NCBI RefSeq assembly: GCF_029277985.1
Contig: NZ_CP119546.1
Span: forward strand, 1,984,001-2,048,000
Direction of reading: 5' to 3'
Length of the DNA: 64,000 nucleotides
Source of the DNA: Providencia stuartii
GTDB lineage: Bacteria; Pseudomonadota; Gammaproteobacteria; Enterobacterales; Enterobacteriaceae
The notes beneath the pieces are model-generated. The model made no database searches, was not told where the DNA came from, and saw nothing but the letters and a program-made list of their open reading frames with translations. The first letter of the stretch is position 1; each line of letters begins with the position of its first letter. Below, piece by piece: positions 1-9,700 of the stretch. The position numbers and the translations under genes are program-made.

Positions 1-310
1 AATCCCTGCTGATATCGTTTATCAGGATGAGCTTGTTACCGCATTTCGTGATATCTCGCCGCAAGCGCCTTCACATATTCTTATTATTCCAAATAAATTA
101 ATTCCAACAGTGAATGATGTAGCTGCGGAAGATGAACAGGTATTAGGACGTTTATTTATCGTTGCAGCAAAAATAGCTCAGCAAGAAGGCATTGCTGAGA
201 GTGGCTATCGCTTAATCATGAATTGTAATAAAGATTCCGGACAGGAAGTGTTTCATATTCATATGCACTTAGTTGGTGGTCGCCCTCTAGGTCCATTACT
301 CGCCAAATAA
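1..310 (+). CDS. hinT: HinT purine nucleoside phosphoramidase, 5' truncated by the window edge
   Basis: The frame is open from base 2 and gives the last ~102 residues of a histidine-triad (HIT) protein. The C-terminus carries the family motif HIHMHLVGG, whose three alternating histidines form the nucleotide-binding and catalytic site. HinT hydrolyses AMP-NH2-type phosphoramidates and adenylated lysine in the cytoplasm. Only the first ~15 residues are missing. It heads the conserved order hinT-ycfL-lpoB-thiK-nagZ known from E. coli. The identification rests on the motif, the length and this synteny. Confidence 0.95.
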   Translation, partial: IPADIVYQDELVTAFRDISPQAPSHILIIPNKLIPTVNDVAAEDEQVLGRLFIVAAKIAQQEGIAESGYRLIMNCNKDSGQEVFHIHMHLVGGRPLGPLLAK

Positions 311-319
311 GGCAATGAC

Positions 320-736
320 GTGAAGAAAGTCGAATATGTACTAATACGTGTGTTGGCGCTCAGTATGGTGGTCTTTTCACTGAGCGGCTGCCTGTGGGGA
401 AAAAATGATGGCTTGGTATTTAATGAACAGCAACGTGTCATTATGGAGCCCTCGGTTTTAGCGCATGGCATTATCGTAGAACAACCCGTAGTGAGTGTTG
501 AAAACTATGCGACAGTGGCTAAAGTCAATATGAGTAACAGTCAATCCGAGGCGGTGACCATCATGTACCGCCTTTATTGGTATGATAATAACGGCTTAAA
601 AATAGCGACAACGCATGATATACAGCAAACAATACCTGCCAATTTATCTATTAGTGTTAGTAATCAAAGTACTTCATCACTGGCGCGTAATGTACGTATT
701 TATGTCTTCTTACCGAAAACGCTTGGAGAAAAATAA
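320..736 (+). CDS. ycfL: YcfL family outer-membrane lipoprotein (DUF1425)
   Basis: A 138-residue protein starting at GTG 320, nine bases after the hinT stop. It has a signal peptide with lipobox LSGC near residue 24, so it is a predicted lipoprotein. The mature part is a beta-rich DUF1425 domain. The function is not established. It sits in the same place as E. coli ycfL, directly before lpoB, and its TAA stop overlaps the lpoB ATG by one base (TAATG), which indicates translational coupling. A role alongside LpoB in the envelope is only inferred from the operon. Confidence 0.88.
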   Translation: MKKVEYVLIRVLALSMVVFSLSGCLWGKNDGLVFNEQQRVIMEPSVLAHGIIVEQPVVSVENYATVAKVNMSNSQSEAVTIMYRLYWYDNNGLKIATTHDIQQTIPANLSISVSNQSTSSLARNVRIYVFLPKTLGEK

Positions 737-1320
737 TGAAACGTATCCTATTTGTTGCAGCGGCAGCGATGATATTGGCAGGGTGTCCTTCTTTTCAATC
801 AGAAAGACCAAAAACACCACCGCCTGTTGTACCGGTTGAACCCGTAGAGCCGACTGAACCAGTCACACCGCCACCAATCGATAAGGTCCCTACGCCACCT
901 AAACAAAAAACGACGGACTGGTCTGCGGCGGTATCACCATTGGTGAGTGAAATGTCTGGAGCAAGCGGTATTGAAAGTGGCAAAGTATTGTTAGTCGATT
1001 CAGTCAAAAACAACACAAATGGTTCATTTTCCGTGCAAAACGCAACCTCAGCGATTGTAAAAGCGGTTGATAGTAGTCACCTTTTTAAAGTTGTTCCTCA
1101 AGATGTTGTGAATACAGCACGTAAAACGTTAGGTCTATCACAAGATGATAGCTTAGTCACGCGCAGTAAGGCGATTGGGCTGGGGCGCTATGTGCAAGCA
1201 GACTATGTGTTGTACAGTGTAATTTCAGGCTCAAATAAGCAACGTGATATTGAAATGCAGCTTATGGCAGTACAAAGCGGTGAGATTATTTGGTCAGGAA
1301 AAAACGATATTGACCAATAA
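736..1320 (+). CDS. lpoB: LpoB, outer-membrane lipoprotein activator of PBP1b
   Basis: 194 residues. The signal peptide ends in lipobox LAGC at about residue 17, followed by a proline- and valine-rich unstructured linker (roughly residues 25-58) and a globular C-terminal domain. This is the LpoB layout: the linker spans the periplasm so that the outer-membrane-anchored domain can reach and stimulate penicillin-binding protein 1b. Position between ycfL and thiK matches E. coli. The 3' end overlaps the likely thiK start. Confidence 0.92.
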   Translation: MKRILFVAAAAMILAGCPSFQSERPKTPPPVVPVEPVEPTEPVTPPPIDKVPTPPKQKTTDWSAAVSPLVSEMSGASGIESGKVLLVDSVKNNTNGSFSVQNATSAIVKAVDSSHLFKVVPQDVVNTARKTLGLSQDDSLVTRSKAIGLGRYVQADYVLYSVISGSNKQRDIEMQLMAVQSGEIIWSGKNDIDQ

Positions 1321-2182
1321 TGATTCATTGAGGCTACTGTTAAGGCGTTATTTTCCAAAGATTGATATTAAACTCTGGGAAATAACGCCCTTAGCGGGGC
1401 TGTCTGGGGGAACTTATCGTTTGAGAGCCGCCTTGGCAGATCAAGTCGTTGAGTTAATTGCTCGTGCACAGGGGCAAGTTCAACATGCGCTCTATGTCAA
1501 CCGTCGTAAAGAAGCAAAGGTGCTACAGCAGTTGCACGGGTTCGGCCAAGCCCCAAAACAGCTAGCAAGAAACAGAGACTGGTTATTACTCTCGTGGTGT
1601 GATGGTCAACATCCAAGCCATACTCAATATTTATCACCTGAATTTCAATCGTTATTAGTGGCAACCATCGCTAAATTGCATACTCAACCCTTATTAAGTT
1701 ACCCGTTACAGCTGCGGCAAGAGATGGCTCATTATGGGGAGTTGATTGATCCAAAGCGTAAAACCCCACGATGGCTACGGTGGCATAAATATTTTTTGTC
1801 TGCCCCAATGCCTAAAACGTTAAAGCTTGCTCCCGCCCATATGGATATTCATCGGGGTAATATTCTCTATACAGAGGATAACAGTATCATTTTGTTAGAT
1901 TGGGAATATGCTGCGAATACAGATATTGGGTTGTCATTAGAAACCTACTTTCAAGCCAATCAATTAAACACCCAACAACGACATGACTTCCTATCAGAAT
2001 ATTGTAATAAACATCAATCATATACAGATGCTGAACGGTTGGCTGCTCAGTGTCGCCAATGGACACCATGGGTAAAATATATGATGTTGATGTGGTATGA
2101 AGTGCAATGGAATCAAAGTCAAAATAGCGATTTTTTGTTACACTCTGGAGCATTAAGGCAATATTTTCATTTGCCGTATTAA
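1310..2182 (+). CDS. thiK: ThiK thiamine kinase
   Basis: Aminoglycoside-phosphotransferase-fold kinase that phosphorylates thiamine to thiamine monophosphate in salvage. The glycine-rich GLSGGTYRL lies near residue 28 of my model. The catalytic loop HMDIHRGNIL and the metal-binding LLDWEYA are both present. An open frame reaches back to 1244, but that part lies inside lpoB and has no family similarity. I prefer TTG 1310, preceded by AGGA at 1296-1299, giving 290 residues against 274 in E. coli; the exact start is uncertain. Synteny supports the name. Divergent from the E. coli protein in the N-terminal half. Confidence 0.85.
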   Translation: MTNNDSLRLLLRRYFPKIDIKLWEITPLAGLSGGTYRLRAALADQVVELIARAQGQVQHALYVNRRKEAKVLQQLHGFGQAPKQLARNRDWLLLSWCDGQHPSHTQYLSPEFQSLLVATIAKLHTQPLLSYPLQLRQEMAHYGELIDPKRKTPRWLRWHKYFLSAPMPKTLKLAPAHMDIHRGNILYTEDNSIILLDWEYAANTDIGLSLETYFQANQLNTQQRHDFLSEYCNKHQSYTDAERLAAQCRQWTPWVKYMMLMWYEVQWNQSQNSDFLLHSGALRQYFHLPY

Positions 2183-2258
2183 ACCGCTTTGTTTAACACA
2201 AATGAAAGCATTGAAATGCGTGTTATGACCGCAAAATAGTTTAAATAGTGAGGCATGT

Positions 2259-3278
2259 ATGGGTCCGATAATGCTAGATGTTCAGGGCTATGAGCTGGAC
2301 AGTGAAGAGCGTGAAATACTGGCACATCCGTTAGTGGGGGGATTAATTTTATTCACCCGTAATTTTCATGATGCAGCACAATTAAGGGAGCTAGTGCGTC
2401 AAATTCGTGATGCATCACGCCACCGCCTATTGGTCGCTGTGGATCAAGAAGGTGGGCGTGTTCAACGTTTTCGTGATGGTTTTACCGCGTTGCCTTCCGC
2501 ACAAGCTTTTGCTGCATTAAACAGTGAGTCAGAAGGGGCTAGGTTGGCCGAAGAAGCGGGTTGGTTGATGGCATCTGAAATGATAGCCATGGATATCGAT
2601 ATTAGCTTTGCGCCGGTACTTGACCTTGGTCATCAAAGTATTGCCATTGGTGAACGTTCTTTCCATGAAGATCCGGAAATAGCCATGGTTATGGCAGAAC
2701 GCTTTATTAAAGGTATGCGTAATGCAGGCATGAAAACAACGGGTAAGCACTTTCCAGGGCATGGAGCCGTAAAAGCGGATTCACATAAAGAAACGCCTAG
2801 GGATGACCGTGACCTTGAGATCATTCGCAAAAAAGACATGTCAATTTTTAGAGATTTTATCCAGCGTGATTTATTGGATGCAGTGATGCCAGCACATGTT
2901 ATCTATACTCAAGCGGATGAACGCCCTGCAAGTGGTTCGCCTTTTTGGTTGAAATCCATCTTACGTGAGCAACTTGGTTTCAATGGGGTCATTTTCTCGG
3001 ATGATTTATCGATGGAAGGGGCCGCTATCATGGGAAGTTATCCAGAACGCGCTGCGGCTTCATTATCTGCGGGCTGTGATATGGTATTAGTCTGTAATAA
3101 CCGTGATGGTGCAGTCAGTGTACTAGACAATTTACCCAAGCAACATGGCAGCTTAGCCTCATCGTTATTCCACAGTGGACGGCAATATAGTCTTAAAGAG
3201 TTACAAAGTACTCAGCGTTGGCAAGAAAGCCACAAACAGTTGGTTGGTTTATCCCGTCAATGGCAAGAACAACGTTAG
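2259..3278 (+). CDS. nagZ: NagZ beta-N-acetylhexosaminidase
   Basis: 339-residue cytoplasmic glycoside hydrolase family 3 enzyme that removes GlcNAc from anhydro-muropeptides during cell-wall recycling and so influences AmpC induction. The family motif [14 protein letters not shown] (about residues 162-175) provides the catalytic histidine loop, and SDDLSMEGA (about 247-255) provides the aspartate nucleophile. Length and sequence follow E. coli NagZ almost throughout. A GTGAGG stretch lies just upstream of the ATG. E. coli ycfP, normally next, is absent. Confidence 0.96.
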   Translation: MGPIMLDVQGYELDSEEREILAHPLVGGLILFTRNFHDAAQLRELVRQIRDASRHRLLVAVDQEGGRVQRFRDGFTALPSAQAFAALNSESEGARLAEEAGWLMASEMIAMDIDISFAPVLDLGHQSIAIGERSFHEDPEIAMVMAERFIKGMRNAGMKTTGKHFPGHGAVKADSHKETPRDDRDLEIIRKKDMSIFRDFIQRDLLDAVMPAHVIYTQADERPASGSPFWLKSILREQLGFNGVIFSDDLSMEGAAIMGSYPERAAASLSAGCDMVLVCNNRDGAVSVLDNLPKQHGSLASSLFHSGRQYSLKELQSTQRWQESHKQLVGLSRQWQEQR

Positions 3279-3338
3279 TGAATTGACCTTACAATGCGAT
3301 GATATTGTCCTATTAGGCAATGTTGTTGTCGTCAGAAT

Positions 3339-3377
3339 AAAAAAACACCCAAGCGTTCATTCGTTGGGTGTTTTTTT
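3339..3377 (+). terminator. Rho-independent terminator after nagZ
   Basis: An A-run, then CACCCAAGCG, a short loop and CGTTGGGTG, followed by seven Ts. It lies 60 bases after nagZ. Because the A-run precedes the stem, it could also work on the other strand. Confidence 0.9.
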
Positions 3378-3881
3378 CTATCATTTGATTTAGCGGGAAA
3401 GGCCGTTGATAAGTCGTTTAGTTTTGCACTCTGTCTTGTTCTCTTACACAACCTAAAAGCTTTATGCAATGGGATGAGTGTCACCAAGAAAATCGGGTGC
3501 TTAAGTAGACTAATCATGAGAGTGACTTGCTAAGTGTTTATGTTTTCGTCGAGTGAAGGGGTTACTGTAATTGCTAGCAGAAATAGGAGAACAAGTCATA
3601 ACGTCATGGTATAAGTGATAACAAAAGTGAAAGAGAAAGCAATCAAGCGGATACGATACTATTCACGGTTTGATAGATAAGGAACTTCACTCAACATATC
3701 CCTTCGTATTGATCTTATGATAGGCGTCCATTCGACATATCTAAGTATTTTAGGTACAGCTGAATAGAGTGATACAAACATTATCCGAATTGTATTTGCT
3801 ATCGCCCTTATAAAGAGGGTAAGGTCGCAGGCTAGATTAACTAATTATCATTATCAAATAGGTTGGAAATTATTTCGAATA
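3378..3881. other. Non-coding gap where ycfP stands in E. coli
   Basis: About 500 bases with no credible reading frame and no recognisable ycfP remnant. The only item I can point to is ATTATCATTATC at about 3845-3856, two Fur-type hexamers in tandem read on the minus strand as GATAATGATAAT. With no obvious gene start beside it apart from ndh, I treat it as weak. Confidence 0.5.
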
Positions 3882-3895
3882 TTGATTAATATCAA
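3882..3895 (+). promoter_or_regulatory. FNR site, distal, upstream of ndh
   Basis: TTGATTAATATCAA matches the FNR consensus TTGAT-N4-ATCAA exactly. E. coli ndh is repressed by FNR in anaerobiosis through two sites, so repression here is the natural inference. Confidence 0.8.
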
Positions 3896-3973
3896 TATAT
3901 CGCTAGCTGACACGATTCGTATTTTGCATAATATGAAACTAACCTGTGATCGATGTCATATTAATCAGTCAAT

Positions 3974-3987
3974 TTGATATGCGTCAA
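3974..3987 (+). promoter_or_regulatory. FNR site, proximal, upstream of ndh
   Basis: TTGATATGCGTCAA matches 9 of the 10 defined FNR positions. Its centre is 92 bases from the distal site. Relative to the start point I infer from the promoter at 3991-4020, it lies near -46, close to where the E. coli ndh repression site sits. Confidence 0.7.
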
Positions 3988-3990
3988 TAT

Positions 3991-4020
3991 TTGGTATGAC
4001 CAAATAACCAAGCGTGTTAT
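3991..4020 (+). promoter_or_regulatory. Candidate ndh promoter
   Basis: TTGGTA (3991-3996) and TGTTAT (4015-4020) are 18 bases apart. The match to sigma-70 is moderate. Its placement just after the proximal FNR site fits a repressed promoter. Inference only. Confidence 0.4.
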
Positions 4021-4123
4021 TCTCAACATGGATTTGAGGTTTATCGATGAAATGAGTGTTATTTAAGTGTTTTATCTTTTAAAAGGCTTAAATAACATTA
4101 ATTTATTTTGTAATGAGGTATCC

Positions 4124-5428
4124 ATGGCCTTTTCTCAACCAAAGATTGTGATAGTCGGTGGTGGTGCTGGTGGTTTAGAGCTAGCAACCCGTCTTGGGCG
4201 CAAATTAGGACGTAAAAAGCGTGGGGAAATCACCCTTGTCGACAGGAATCCAAGTCATTTATGGAAGCCTCTGCTGCACGAGGTTGCTACGGGGTCATTA
4301 GATGATGGTGTTGATGCACTTAGTTATCTAGCTCATGCACGCCATAACGCATTTAATTTCCAACTAGGTTCATTAACGCAAATTGATCGCGATAATAAAA
4401 AGGTTATTTTGGGTGAGTTGAGAGATAAAAATAATGAACTGTTAGTTCCTGAACGTGAAATTGACTATGACATATTGGTGATGGCGCTAGGAAGTACATC
4501 CAATGATTTTGGTACGCCGGGTGTCAAAGAACACTGTATTTTCTTAGATAATCCTCAGCAAGCACACCGCTTCCATGATGAGATGCTTAACTTATTTTTA
4601 CGTTATTCAGTCCGTGATAATGCGGAAGAAAAAGTGAACATTGCGATAGTCGGAGCTGGTGCGACTGGGGTTGAGCTATCAGCTGAGTTATATAACGCGG
4701 TAGAACAGTTAACCAGTTATGGCTTTAAAGGGCTGGATACGGATGCTTTGAATGTCACCTTGGTTGAGGCAGGTGAACGTATTTTGCCAGCGCTACCGCC
4801 TCGTATTTCAGGAGCCGCGCATCAAGAATTAAACAAACTTGGCGTCAAAGTCCTGACGAAAACCATGGTAACCAGTGCAGATGATGACGGTTTGAATACC
4901 AAAGAAGGCGAAAAAATTCGTGCTGACTTAATGGTGTGGGCCGCAGGTATTAAAGCCCCTGACTTCATGAAAGAAATTGCAGGGCTAGAAACTAACCGCA
5001 TTAATCAGCTGGTCGTGAAACCAACATTACAGACAACGCGTGATGATACTATCTTTGCGATTGGTGATTGTGCCTCATGCGCTAAGCCAGAAGGGGGCTT
5101 TGTGCCACCAAGAGCGCAGTCGGCACACCAAATGGCAACGCATTGTTATAATAACATCTTAGCAATGATGAAAGAGAAACCATTAAAAGACTATGTCTAT
5201 AAAGACCACGGCTCTTTGGTATCTCTTTCACGTTTCAGTACCGTAGGTAGCTTGATGGGGAATTTAATGCGTGGCGATATGATGGTTGAGGGGCGAATTG
5301 CACGTTTCGTCTATATCTCATTGTATAGAATGCATCAAATAGCGCTTCATGGTTACGTCAAAACGGGATTAATGATGTTAGTGGGCAGCATTAACCGTAT
5401 TATCCGTCCGAAGCTGAAGCTTCATTAA
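4124..5428 (+). CDS. ndh: NDH-2, type II NADH:quinone oxidoreductase
   Basis: 434 residues from ATG 4124, the same length as E. coli Ndh. The start is set by TGAGG at 4114-4118 and by family alignment; an open frame 19 codons further back is not expected to be translated. The FAD-binding GGGAGGLE lies near residue 14, the NADH-binding [12 protein letters not shown] near 180, and the FAD-contacting AIGDCA near 315. The C-terminal amphipathic part attaches the enzyme to the inner membrane. It passes electrons from NADH to ubiquinone without pumping protons. Two FNR sites upstream suggest aerobic expression. Confidence 0.97.
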   Translation: MAFSQPKIVIVGGGAGGLELATRLGRKLGRKKRGEITLVDRNPSHLWKPLLHEVATGSLDDGVDALSYLAHARHNAFNFQLGSLTQIDRDNKKVILGELRDKNNELLVPEREIDYDILVMALGSTSNDFGTPGVKEHCIFLDNPQQAHRFHDEMLNLFLRYSVRDNAEEKVNIAIVGAGATGVELSAELYNAVEQLTSYGFKGLDTDALNVTLVEAGERILPALPPRISGAAHQELNKLGVKVLTKTMVTSADDDGLNTKEGEKIRADLMVWAAGIKAPDFMKEIAGLETNRINQLVVKPTLQTTRDDTIFAIGDCASCAKPEGGFVPPRAQSAHQMATHCYNNILAMMKEKPLKDYVYKDHGSLVSLSRFSTVGSLMGNLMRGDMMVEGRIARFVYISLYRMHQIALHGYVKTGLMMLVGSINRIIRPKLKLH

Positions 5429-5455
5429 TTTTCTATGTCGTTACCTTCTACACAG

Positions 5456-5487
5456 AAACCCTCGTTCAGTGTTGAACGAGGGTTTTT
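5456..5487 (+). terminator. Rho-independent terminator after ndh
   Basis: AAACCCTCGTTCA and TGAACGAGGG form a long perfect stem around a GTGT loop, followed by TTTTTAT. Confidence 0.93.
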
Positions 5488-5923
5488 ATTCTGATGAATA
5501 CTATTGTTATATTAAATATTCATTCAAATGATTAATTACCCTTCACATGATACTAAAAAAGATTAACCACTTTATTGATAACGTGTTCATTCAATAAAAA
5601 TAGTTCTATTAATTCTAAAAATAGAGGCTTATTTGTGAATTATTTAGTAACAAATCATTGTTAGTTTAAGTTAATCTACGTATTGCTTAGTGATTAAACA
5701 TGATTTTTTAATGAGCCTTAAAGGCTTTTTTATTAAAAAATAGTTTGCATATTAATGTTATATATAATAGTTAACTATCTAATATATAACATTATCTAAT
5801 AAACTAAGAAAATATATAAAATTTCATGATTGATAATTTTCTTGTTTAATAAATAGTTATCGATAATTTATCGGTTTGGGATAAAGGATTAAGTGACTAA
5901 CACTAAAAATATAATAAAATAAA
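5488..5923. other. Very AT-rich non-coding gap
   Basis: About 440 bases, dominated by A and T, between the ndh terminator and the next promoter. I see no reading frame with a Shine-Dalgarno sequence and no hairpin with a U-tail. E. coli has no long gap here. Confidence 0.5.
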
Positions 5924-5937
5924 TTGATCATAATCAA
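5924..5937 (+). promoter_or_regulatory. FNR site at a probable activated promoter before the YcfJ-like gene
   Basis: TTGATCATAATCAA is an exact match to TTGAT-N4-ATCAA. TTTAAT at 5958-5963 differs from the -10 consensus at one base and places transcription near 5970, so the FNR site would centre at about -40, the activating position. Transcription would run into the gene at 6126. Confidence 0.65.
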
Positions 5938-6125
5938 GATGTAAAATTAAATTACATTTTAATTTATTGACCTAATGATGGATGAGGTCAAAGTGAATTT
6001 TTCAAAAGTTATCGTGAGTTAAGAAAATTCCAAAAATTGTGGCTATATTGTCTGCAATCATCGAATTATCAAAATGAACGGATACAATAGAGATATTACT
6101 AATTTTGTAACTAATAAGGGCGCCT

Positions 6126-6728
6126 ATGAAGCTAACATATAAGTTTTTATTAGCAGCAATAGCTATTTGCCTCATTATTATTGCATCAATAGTATCGTTA
6201 AGCTGGTCTGAGAAGCCAACCAAACACGCAACAGTGCTGTCTATTGAACCTATCAAATCACATCGGCTGATTGAGCATGAAAACTGTTCATTCATGGGGG
6301 TGCTGGATGGGTTCAATCAAGCATATTTATCACGTTACCATCCAGCACAAAGTGAATGTAAGATGGTATTTATGATCCAAACATTACAAAGTCAGTCTTT
6401 GCCTAAATTAGTGGATCGTGAATATCGTAGCTGTGTCATTACTGAGAAAGTCGAACAAATCATTGTGGGTTATGATGTGGTGTATCGTATTGGTAATACG
6501 CTAGGTAAAGTGCGCACAGCATACGAGCCGGGGCTATTGATACCTCTTGATCAAAAAGGTCGTTTAGATTTAAGTGCTTCTAGTAATGAACTTTGTGACG
6601 TTGCTCGTAGCGACGCTAATGCACTAATACCTTTTTATTGTGTCAAAAATGATGAAAAAGTATCAAACACATTCAATAACGCTGTTGAGATTTATCCTGG
6701 AAAGAATACGTACGCCTATTTTGATTAA
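6126..6728 (+). CDS. YcfJ-like envelope protein without a glycine zipper
   Basis: 200 residues with an N-terminal hydrophobic segment (about 5-27) that is a signal anchor or signal peptide. The stretch HATVLSIEPIKS (about 38-49) and the block GYDVVYRIGNTLGKVR (about 118-133), followed by a PGLLIPLDQKGRL-like segment, align with the two ends of E. coli YcfJ, which also lies next to ndh. The glycine-rich zipper between these blocks in YcfJ is missing. A cysteine-containing segment (about 54-101) replaces it, and ~48 residues are added at the C-terminus. Function unknown; it is probably periplasmic or membrane-anchored. A consensus FNR site lies ~190 bases upstream. Confidence 0.72.
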   Translation: MKLTYKFLLAAIAICLIIIASIVSLSWSEKPTKHATVLSIEPIKSHRLIEHENCSFMGVLDGFNQAYLSRYHPAQSECKMVFMIQTLQSQSLPKLVDREYRSCVITEKVEQIIVGYDVVYRIGNTLGKVRTAYEPGLLIPLDQKGRLDLSASSNELCDVARSDANALIPFYCVKNDEKVSNTFNNAVEIYPGKNTYAYFD

Positions 6729-6736
6729 TATTTATT

Positions 6737-6775
6737 GAAACAACCTCCAGAGAAGGCTCAACTGAAGGTTGTTTC
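6737..6775. terminator. Inverted repeat between convergent genes
   Basis: GAAACAACCT...AGGTTGTTTC arms flank a ~19-base centre between the YcfJ-like gene and the end of mfd. There is no strong T-run on either side, so the terminator function is inferred from position. Confidence 0.5.
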
Positions 6776-6794
6776 AAGGCATTTGAGCAGAGAA

Positions 6795-9700
6795 TTAATC
6801 GATTAAGTTATCCGCAAAGTCATTTAATAACTGTTTGATAAATTCAATACGAGCATGTCTATCATTTAAATCGTGAACAAATTTGAGTCTCACAGGCCCA
6901 TCGAGGCGGAACGTTTTAGGTTGATTCTGTAATAAACTGATTAAGAAGTTTGGCGACACTTTATTTTTCTCGCCAAACTCAATAAATCCACCTTGCTCAT
7001 GAGCTTCTATACGCTTAATACCCAATTTTTCTGCTTCAAGCCTAATGGCTGCACTCGCCAGTAAAAAGCGCCCAGCATCGGGTAACATGCCAAAACGGTC
7101 CACTAACTCTGTACGCAGCTCGCTTAACTCCCTTTCATCACTCGCACTTGCTATACGTTTATAGAATGATAAGCGAATATTGACATCATGAATGTAATCA
7201 TCAGGCAGTAGCACGGGCATGCGTAATTCGACTTCCGTTTGCTGATTCACGAGATCTTCCAATGAAGGCTCTCGTCCGTCTTTTAATGCATCTACCGCAT
7301 TCTCTAATAACTCCATGTACAGTGTAAAACCGATTGTGGTCATTTGGCCGCTTTGCTCTTCACCAAGTAATTCACCGGCTCCTCGAATTTCAAGATCATG
7401 AGTTGCTAGTGCGAAACCAGCGCCGAGATCTTCAAGTGAAGAGATTGCCTCTAAACGCTTATGGGCATCAGTTGTCATGGCTTTAGGATGCGGGGTCAAC
7501 AAATAAGCGTAAGCTTGGTGGTGAGAACGACCTACACGACCACGTAATTGGTGCAGCTGTGCTAGTCCAAAGTGATCAGCACGCTCGATAATGATTGTAT
7601 TTGCCGTTGGAATATCGATACCTGTTTCAATGATCGTAGTACAAATTAAGACATTGAAACGTTGATGGTGGAAATCACTCATCACGCGTTCAAGCTCACG
7701 TTCGCGCATTTGACCGTGGCCAACCACAAAGCGCGCTTCTGGAACCAATTCTTCAAGGCGTTTTTTGGCTTTTTCAATATTTTCGACATCATTGTATAAA
7801 TAGTAGACTTGTCCACCACGTAATGTTTCACGCAAAATCGCTTCACGAACAACCAGGTCATCATACTGACGCACAAAGGTTTTGACGGCTAAACGGCGAG
7901 CTGGCGGTGTCGCAATAATCGATAAGTCTCGCATACCACTCATTGCCATATTCAATGTACGAGGAATCGGTGTTGCGGTTAATGTTAAAATATCGACATC
8001 TGCACGCATCGCCTTGATACGCTCTTTATGACGAACACCAAAACGGTGCTCCTCATCCACCACAAGTAACCCTAAGTCATGCCAGACGATGTCGCTTTGT
8101 AGCAATTTATGCGTACCGATCAGAATATCAATTTTCCCTTCCGCAGTTTCCTCAATAATTTGCTGCTGTTCTTTTGCCGTTTTGAAACGGGAAAGCATTT
8201 CGATTCTTATTGGCCAATTTGCGAAACGGTCGCGGAAATTATCGAAATGTTGCTGAGCAAGTAGGGTGGTTGGTACAAGTACCGCCACTTGTTTATTGTT
8301 GTTGATAGCTAAAAAGGCCGCGCGCATAGCCACTTCGGTTTTACCAAAACCAACATCACCACACACTAGACGATCCATGGCGATAGGTTGGCACATATCG
8401 CTAAGGACGGCATTAATAGCCAATTCTTGGTCGGGCGTCGTTTCAAAGGGGAAGCCTTGACAAAACTCTTGGTATTGCTCTTTATCGTGCTTAAATGCAA
8501 AGCCAGGCTTGGCTGCACGTTGCGCATAAATATCGAGTAGTTCTGCTGCCACATCACGTACTTTCTCTGCCGCTTTTTGACGGGCTCTGCCCCAACTATC
8601 ACTGCCAAGACGATGGAGAGGTGCGTTTTCATCTGCACCGCCAGAATAACGGCTAATAAGATGTAGAGAGGATACAGGTACATATAGCTTATCGTTACCT
8701 GCATAGGTCAGGATCAAATATTCAGCTTTAATGCCACCGGCTTCTAAGGTGGTCAAACCTTGATAACGTCCAACGCCATGTTCAATGTGTACAACGGGTT
8801 GACCGGGACGTAATTCGGCTAAGTTGCGAATGAGCGTATCGGTGTTGATCGTTCGACGGTTATCCGTACGGCGCCGAACAACACGCTCCCCAAGTAAGTC
8901 ACTTTCACAAATTAAAGCGCGGTGCTGCTGAGGCTGAATAAAGCCATGTTCAGCGGCGCCGACCATAATAGCAAAACGGCTGTCGGATGGACTGGTATAA
9001 CGGTTAATAATTTCAGGGCGAATTTTTATGCGACCTAATAGTTCAGTCACCGTTTCACGTCGACCTTCACTTTCAACAGAGAAAACCACGGTTCCATCAA
9101 AATGTTCAATAAATTGACGGAGCTTTTCCAATGGTTGCTTGCTTTGCCCTTGAGTACTAATGTCGGGTAAAGGTTGATAGTCTAAATTGGTATTCGCTGC
9201 TTTATCCGCTAATTTCTCAACCGAAAGTTGAACTCGAGGCCATTGTTTTAATGCTTGGTTAAGTTGTTCGACAGTGAGCCATAAATCGGTTGGCGGTAGC
9301 AGAGGACGCATGGGGTCGACACCGCGGCTTTCGAAACGCTGCTGGGTATCTGTTTGGAAACGTTCTGCTGCTTCTTGATAATGTTGCGAAATAAACAGTG
9401 TGTTAGCAGGCAAATAGTCAAATAGAGAGGGTAGCGGTTGACTGAAAAATAGGGGTTGCCAGTATTCAATACCGGTAGGCAACGTTTTCTTACTTACCTG
9501 TTGATAAATATGCTCAGGATCGCGTCTAACTTCAAAACGTTCGCGCCATTGGCTGCGAAAACGCTCAATAGCCTCTTTATCGGTAGGAAATTCGTGTGCG
9601 GGTAATAAATTGATGCGTGCTACTTCTTCAAGGGTTCGTTGGCTATCGACATCAAAAGTCCGTAAGCTATCAATTTCATCATCAAAAAAGTCAATTCGAT

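Noticed and set aside
2529..2839. Long minus-strand frames opposite nagZ, and similar frames opposite mfd, lolC and ndh
   Set aside because: Shadow frames of strongly conserved genes with no ribosome sites or family similarity.
3400..3880. RyhB-type iron sRNA near the Fur-like element upstream of ndh
   Set aside because: The RyhB core and terminator are absent on both strands.
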